Source: Acinetobacter brisouii CIP 110357 (GTDB taxonomy: Bacteria > Pseudomonadota > Gammaproteobacteria > Pseudomonadales > Moraxellaceae). From it: a stretch of 64,000 nt of DNA. Location: positions 20,220 to 84,219 of the forward strand of contig NZ_KI530764.1 of NCBI RefSeq assembly GCF_000488275.1, read 5' to 3'. The notes beneath the pieces are model-generated. The model saw only the letters and a program-made list of their open reading frames with translations, made no database searches and was not told where the DNA came from. Positions 59,339 through 64,000 of this stretch are shown one piece after another; position 1 is the stretch's first letter, and each line of letters starts with the position of its first letter. Made by a program: the position numbers and the translations under genes.

Positions 59339-60714
59339 AAAACCAGCTAAGACATCTGAGTTTAACCACACGTTTAAGTATTGCATTCAGTATTATTTGC
59401 TGCACTGTATTTTTGGGTATTGGCTTACTTTCTTATCACAACATGCAGAAGCTGTTAGCGAAACAACGCGATCAGAATTTAACTGCACGTGTTGAGCGCA
59501 TCGAAATTTTTTTACAAGATCAAGAAAGTTTTCAGATTTTAATTCAACACCCTCGCCTGTATGAAAATATGCTGGGAAAAGAAGATAATCTTTTAATCTT
59601 AAGAAACCCGCAACACACCTTAATTGAGATTAATCCGCTGAAAGTCCATATTCCAGCTATGGCTAAATCAAAAACCATTACCTTTTTGAATAATCAATCT
59701 GAATTTGCCACAACCCGTTTGGCTTATAAAACTGTTAGGTTTAATCATCAAGATTATCAACTGATTGCTGGTACACAACTGGATGAAGCCCAATCTACTT
59801 TAGATCAGTATTTATGGAAATTGATTCTCTATAGTTTATTCGGGATTGTAATAGCAAGCCTTCTTGGACGTTGGGTAGGTTTATATTTACTCAGATCTTT
59901 AAATCATTTGATTGAACAGACACATAGAATTAATGGTACGCAGCCACACCAGCGAATCGAAGCTAAAAGCACGAATATTGAGGTTGAGAAACTTAGTTCG
60001 GCAATGAATTCTATGTTAGAAAAAATTCAGGTTAATTATGATCAATTGGCGCGATTTTCTGAAGATATTGCACATGAACTCAGAACCCCATTAAATAATT
60101 TAATGGGTCAAACACAAATTATGCTCACGCAGCCTCGATCGCAACAAGAACTGGAACAGCTTTTATATTCACACCTTGAGGAATATGAACGGCTAAGTAA
60201 AATGATAGACAATATGTTATTCATTGCTCGTTCTGAGCATAGTGATTATATTCTTGAGAAGGAAAATATTGACTTATCCAATCTTATTTTAGAGTTGGTC
60301 GATTACTTTGAATTTTTAGCTGAAGATAAACAAATGAAATTTGTTTTACACTTGGAAAAAGGAGTTCAAATATATGCTAACGCAGAGTTATTAAAACGAG
60401 CTCTATCTAATTTGATCGTCAATGCTATTGATTATGGGCTTGAAAACCAAGATATTGTAATCTCAACAAAAGCGATAGCAGAATACGCCCATATCGAAAT
60501 ATTAACCAAAAATATTTTTATTGATAAACATCATTTGAATCATATATTTGAACGTTTCTATCAGATTGACAGCAGTCGAAATTTCAAAGCAAAAACGGGT
60601 GGTTTAGGGTTATCAATCGTGAGATCTATCATGACGTTACATCATGGAGAAGCAAATGCATATAATAACAGCCAAGGAATTGTATTTAGCTTAAAAATTA
60701 AATCGCAGGCTTAA
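59335..60714 (+). CDS. Heavy-metal/redox-type sensor histidine kinase (HprS/CusS-like)
   Basis: 459-aa membrane kinase. Helices at about 13-34 and 162-183 bracket a periplasmic sensor, followed by HAMP (about 185-235) and the H-box FSEDIAHELRTPLNN with the phospho-His near 247. The N-box LIVNAIDYG and G-box TGGLGLSIVRSI of the catalytic domain follow. It phosphorylates the regulator encoded upstream (ATGA overlap). Group members sense copper/silver or H2O2; the conserved hiuH neighbour favours an HprS-like oxidant or redox signal. The sensor domain shows no His/Met cluster for metal binding. Confidence 0.92.
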   Translation: MKNQLRHLSLTTRLSIAFSIICCTVFLGIGLLSYHNMQKLLAKQRDQNLTARVERIEIFLQDQESFQILIQHPRLYENMLGKEDNLLILRNPQHTLIEINPLKVHIPAMAKSKTITFLNNQSEFATTRLAYKTVRFNHQDYQLIAGTQLDEAQSTLDQYLWKLILYSLFGIVIASLLGRWVGLYLLRSLNHLIEQTHRINGTQPHQRIEAKSTNIEVEKLSSAMNSMLEKIQVNYDQLARFSEDIAHELRTPLNNLMGQTQIMLTQPRSQQELEQLLYSHLEEYERLSKMIDNMLFIARSEHSDYILEKENIDLSNLILELVDYFEFLAEDKQMKFVLHLEKGVQIYANAELLKRALSNLIVNAIDYGLENQDIVISTKAIAEYAHIEILTKNIFIDKHHLNHIFERFYQIDSSRNFKAKTGGLGLSIVRSIMTLHHGEANAYNNSQGIVFSLKIKSQA

Positions 60715-60844
60715 CCAGATTATTCAAAAATCCAATTTTTCTATAAATTTCATTCAGTTTTTTCTAAAGCGAATAGAATACAACTTATCCTAAATGAAAA
60801 TGTTAGAAACTATTCAAAGTTTATATTCTCACCAATAAATTTTA

Positions 60845-61285
60845 CTAAGCTATATTTTTTCGATATTGAATAAAACCAGCATTGACCGCTACCTGATCAT
60901 ATAAGATTCTTGCTTGGTAGTTGGTTTCTTGAGTTAACCAGTAGACTCGAGAACAATTTTGCTTATGAGCTTCAGCATATACTGCTTCTATCAAAATTTT
61001 TCCACAGCCTTTAGCACGATTATCTGTTTTTACAAATAGGTCTTGAAGGTAACAGTAATTCCCTTCTGTCCAAGTACTACGATGAAAAATATAATGCACT
61101 AGACCAATTAACTCTTTATCTGCCTCAAGTACAAAACATCCCATCTCTTCGCATTCATCTATAAGACGATTAAAAGTTAATTGAGAAAGCTCTGCTGTTA
61201 AATTTACCTTATAAAAGTTCTGATATCCTTCCCAAAGGCTTAGCCAGTTTTGATAGTCTTGTTTTAAAAGTTTTCTTACTTGCAT
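60845..61285 (-). CDS. GNAT family N-acetyltransferase
   Basis: 146-aa GNAT acetyltransferase. It shows VRKLLKQDYQNWLSLWEGYQNFY, LVHYIFHRSTWTEGNYCYLQDLFVKTDNRAKGCGKILIEAVYAEA, with acetyl-CoA loop RAKGCGKIL (Q/R-x-x-G-x-G/A), and VYWLTQETNYQARILYDQVAVNAGFIQYRK. It transfers acetyl from acetyl-CoA to an amine; the substrate is not known. It stands alone between the two-component system and the c-di-GMP protein. Confidence 0.9.
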   Translation of the reverse strand: MQVRKLLKQDYQNWLSLWEGYQNFYKVNLTAELSQLTFNRLIDECEEMGCFVLEADKELIGLVHYIFHRSTWTEGNYCYLQDLFVKTDNRAKGCGKILIEAVYAEAHKQNCSRVYWLTQETNYQARILYDQVAVNAGFIQYRKNIA

Positions 61286-61526
61286 TATCCTATCTCTTTA
61301 ATTTTACTTAATTTAGTATAATACAGCTTATACGATAAAAGAGTACAATGCGTTTAAGATCTTTCCTGCATCTTGCTTTGATCTCTTTCCCCCTGCGTCT
61401 TTAATCGAAGCAACAAAATCATCAAATAAGTTATTTCCATGAAATTTTTCTTTCTCTAATTCACACAGAATCATGGTTTATTTTAAAAAATTACTGAAAT
61501 CTTGACCCAATTTCATCGAATTCGGG

Positions 61527-64000
61527 TTAAGAGAGCAGCATTACACATGGAGAATAGCTTGTTTTTAAATTCTCAAGAGGGGTTGGATGGGCATAATAAT
61601 ACCCTTGTAGCATGTTACAACCATTTTGAGTTAAAAATACAGCTTGATCAGATGTTTCTACCCCTTCAGCAACAACTTCTAGTCCAAGTTGATGAGCAAG
61701 CGTGATAATCGCTTGAACAATAGCGGCATCCTGACTGTTATGCGGAATATGTCTGATAAAACTTCGATCTAGCTTTATTTGGTTGGCAGGAAGGCGTCTT
61801 AAATAACTTAAACTAGAATAGCCCGTACCAAAATCATCGATTGCAACTTGAATTCCTAGAGAGCGGATAGTTTGCAAAATTTCTATAGACCGATCAGCTT
61901 CTGCGATGAGCATACTTTCAATGACTTCAATTTTGAGTAAGTTTGCTGGTAAGTTGCTGGCTGATAATGCTTGTTGTAGTTCATGCAGAAAACCACTACG
62001 ACGAAATTGTAAAGGAGAGATATTCACTGCAACATGTAAGGCAACATTATTTTTTATGTTCCAGTCTGCAACATCTAAACAGGCCTGCTGAAGTATCCAT
62101 TGACCAATCGCCACAATTTGCCCCGTTCTTTCTGCAAATGGGATGAACGTGTCTGGTGACATGAGTCCCTTTTGTGGATGTTCCCAACGGATTAATGCTT
62201 CAACTGCTTTAACTTGTCCTGTTAACGGATCAACGAGAGGCTGATAATAGATTTTAAATTGCTTTTCTTTCAAAGCATCTATCAAGTCATTGCGTAAACT
62301 AAGATAATTAATTTGATCTAAATTTTTCTTATCGGCTTCATACCAATGCCATGTATTTCGCCCTCGCCTTTTTGCTTCGTTCATTGCCAGTTCAGAATGA
62401 TGCAATAAATCGTTTGGATGTTGTGTATTGGCGGTGTTATCTATAATGCCAATACTGGCAGTAATATAAATTTTCTCTTTTGCAATATAAAATGGCTTTG
62501 ATAATAAGGAAAGCGTGCTTTCTACAAATTGAATGACATCCTGCTTTTCGTTAAATTGTGTCAGCATCACGATAAACTCATCACCCGCAAAACGTGCCAA
62601 GAGATCATTCGCTTGCATGAGGCTTTGCATCCGGATAGACACGGCTTTAATTAATTGATCACCAATGAAATAGCCTAAGCTATCATTTAAAAGTCTAAAA
62701 TCATCAAGGTCAATATAGAGAATAAATAAAGGGTGTTGAGTATTTTTTACATGCTCAAACGATCTTTGTAATTGTGTTTCAAAGTATTGTCGATTGGGCA
62801 GATTTGTTAAAGTGTCATGAGTATGCAAATGGGCAATATGTTCTTCCTGTATCCGCTGTTTTGTAACATCTTGTTGAATTCCAACAAAATGAGTGCAATT
62901 TCCTAATTCATCCAAAACTGGAGCTAATGTTAATTTATTCCAAAAACTGCTCCCATCTTTACGATAGTTTTTTAATGTGACTTCTATTTCATGTTTTTCT
63001 CTGAGCGCATTTCTAATTTTACGAATAGCCGATGGATCTGTATCTGCACCCTGCAGAAACCGGCAATTTTTGCCAAGAACTTCTGCTTCTGTATAGCCTG
63101 TTATGTTCAGAAATGCGGGATTTACATAGACAATCGGCATATCAGCATCCGCATCGGTCATGATCATACCGTTTGGACTCGCTGATACGCCTCGTTTTAG
63201 CAAGCGCAAATGATTTTCTGTGATATGCCGAGTTGTAATATCTTGAGCAATACAGAATATCCCTGTGATCTGTTTGTCTTGCATAATGGGTAAACAGGTC
63301 AGATTGAGCCAGTAAGTTTTGCCATACGCATTTTGGTAGGTCTGTAGTTCAAAATGCTGGGTCTTTCCTTTGAGTGTCTGATCAAAAGCGGACTTTGCAG
63401 TTGATTGATATTCAGGATGTATCCAGTGGCTGTAATGTATTCCCCGAATTTTTTCTTCAGTGAAACCAGAGAGTTGCAATGAGGCAAGATTTACACTAAC
63501 GAATTTACCTTCGAAATCCAACTCAAAACATCCATCAGGATGATGCTTGAAAAACGAATCATGCTTGTCATTTATCGCCAAGCGTCGTTGACGTTCATTC
63601 TGCAAATCAAGTGCTAAAGCGATTAATGCTGCTGCCCGATGAAGTAATCGTATGCTTTCATCAGTTGGTTTTTTAGATTGATAATAATAAGTTTCAAAAG
63701 TGCCATATAAAACTCCCTGAGCATTAATAACAGGGGTTGACCAGCAGGCGGTCATATTCTTTTCTTTAAGTAAATTCTGTGCTGAAACCCAGTTTGGGTC
63801 TGACTTAAAATTTTCATTAATAATCGAAGTAAGGCGATTAAAATTGAACTTTTCGTAAATGGAAACATCTGGACTGATTTTAAAATGGTCTAAAATTTTT
63901 TTATCTTGTGTAGTGAAGTACGCACCGCCATTAATAATGTGGAGGTTCTGCTCTGTTTCTGAAAACAATATAATAGAAACGATTGCATTGGTGATGCGAT
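61527..64000 (-). CDS. GAF-PAS-PAS-GGDEF-EAL protein, 5' end beyond window
   Basis: At least 820 residues, and the frame continues past 64000 (RITNAIVSIILFSETEQ precedes the first start-like codon, a TTG at 63968), so the N-terminus is cut. Order: GAF (to about 125 from the TTG), PAS (about 135-255; DGCFELDFEGKFVSVNLASL), PAS (about 260-380; YVNPAFLNITGYTEAEVLGKNCRFLQG, LOV-like NCRFLQG), GGDEF (about 385-545), EAL (about 555-810). The cyclase site is AGDEF and the I-site position reads QAND, so both are altered. The EAL part keeps EALIRWEHP, NISPLQF, DDFGTGYSSL, IKLDRSF and AEGVE, so it likely degrades c-di-GMP. Confidence 0.93.
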   Translation of the reverse strand, partial: RITNAIVSIILFSETEQNLHIINGGAYFTTQDKKILDHFKISPDVSIYEKFNFNRLTSIINENFKSDPNWVSAQNLLKEKNMTACWSTPVINAQGVLYGTFETYYYQSKKPTDESIRLLHRAAALIALALDLQNERQRRLAINDKHDSFFKHHPDGCFELDFEGKFVSVNLASLQLSGFTEEKIRGIHYSHWIHPEYQSTAKSAFDQTLKGKTQHFELQTYQNAYGKTYWLNLTCLPIMQDKQITGIFCIAQDITTRHITENHLRLLKRGVSASPNGMIMTDADADMPIVYVNPAFLNITGYTEAEVLGKNCRFLQGADTDPSAIRKIRNALREKHEIEVTLKNYRKDGSSFWNKLTLAPVLDELGNCTHFVGIQQDVTKQRIQEEHIAHLHTHDTLTNLPNRQYFETQLQRSFEHVKNTQHPLFILYIDLDDFRLLNDSLGYFIGDQLIKAVSIRMQSLMQANDLLARFAGDEFIVMLTQFNEKQDVIQFVESTLSLLSKPFYIAKEKIYITASIGIIDNTANTQHPNDLLHHSELAMNEAKRRGRNTWHWYEADKKNLDQINYLSLRNDLIDALKEKQFKIYYQPLVDPLTGQVKAVEALIRWEHPQKGLMSPDTFIPFAERTGQIVAIGQWILQQACLDVADWNIKNNVALHVAVNISPLQFRRSGFLHELQQALSASNLPANLLKIEVIESMLIAEADRSIEILQTIRSLGIQVAIDDFGTGYSSLSYLRRLPANQIKLDRSFIRHIPHNSQDAAIVQAIITLAHQLGLEVVAEGVETSDQAVFLTQNGCNMLQGYYYAHPTPLENLKTSYSPCVMLLS

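Overview
The window looks like the start of a large low-GC plasmid or chromid of a gammaproteobacterium, most probably Acinetobacter. This is an inference from a Rep_3-type RepB with iterons, a small ParA/RHH partition pair, a 28-bp pdif-like XerC/XerD site at 49477-49504, and BenK/OprD-like uptake genes. No transposase, tRNA, rRNA or CRISPR array was recognised.

Layout. 1-4.1 kb is the maintenance region: AAGTTATG octamers, an RHH protein and ParA on the minus strand, an origin (perfect DnaA box, AT-rich stretch, five 22-bp iterons, an inverted repeat), repB, and a five-unit array of about 164 bp per unit. The array interleaves Rep-iteron-like boxes with the same AAGTTA-type motif. 4.8-7.4 kb is a cyanide-insensitive bd oxidase operon (cioA, cioB, a 35-aa DUF2474 gene) behind a small leader peptide. 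7.6-11.7 kb has an orphan HTH gene, an AhpD-like protein, a rhodanese, and a GTPase/Roadblock operon. 12.3-18.3 kb has a TauE/SafE permease with its LysR regulator, a TonB-dependent receptor and a plant-BADH-like aldehyde dehydrogenase. 18.7-26.3 kb has two tandem paralogous diguanylate cyclases, an Ada-like repair protein, a TetR/NAD(P)H oxidoreductase pair and a third cyclase. 26.5-30.3 kb has hipBA and a TetR/MFS pair.

30.4-38.6 kb is the most distinctive metabolic unit: an IclR regulator with a 23-bp palindrome, facing an MFS aromatic-acid-type transporter, an AroE-like dehydrogenase with an altered substrate pocket, a TIM-barrel protein, two tandem KstD-like flavin dehydrogenases and a NIPSNAP protein. 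It reads as a pathway that oxidises or aromatises a hydroaromatic acid. 38.9-47.8 kb adds acyl-CoA dehydrogenase, thiolase, CoA transferase, a second aromatic-acid-type MFS and an OprD-like porin, which could take up related carboxylates and process the CoA products.

48.3-64 kb holds a GAF-GGDEF cyclase, the pdif site, an HxlR regulator that shares a 29-nt promoter motif with a hydrolase/Old Yellow Enzyme/MDR cluster, an acuI-acuR pair with matching operators in front of each gene, and a two-component system beside hydroxyisourate hydrolase with an HprR-like box between them. It ends with a GNAT acetyltransferase and a GAF-PAS-GGDEF-EAL protein cut by the window end. Five GGDEF proteins plus this composite protein make the window rich in c-di-GMP genes. 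At least seven copies or part-copies of a short palindromic element (TTTCATC...GATGAAA ends) are scattered between genes from 8.7 to 38.9 kb.
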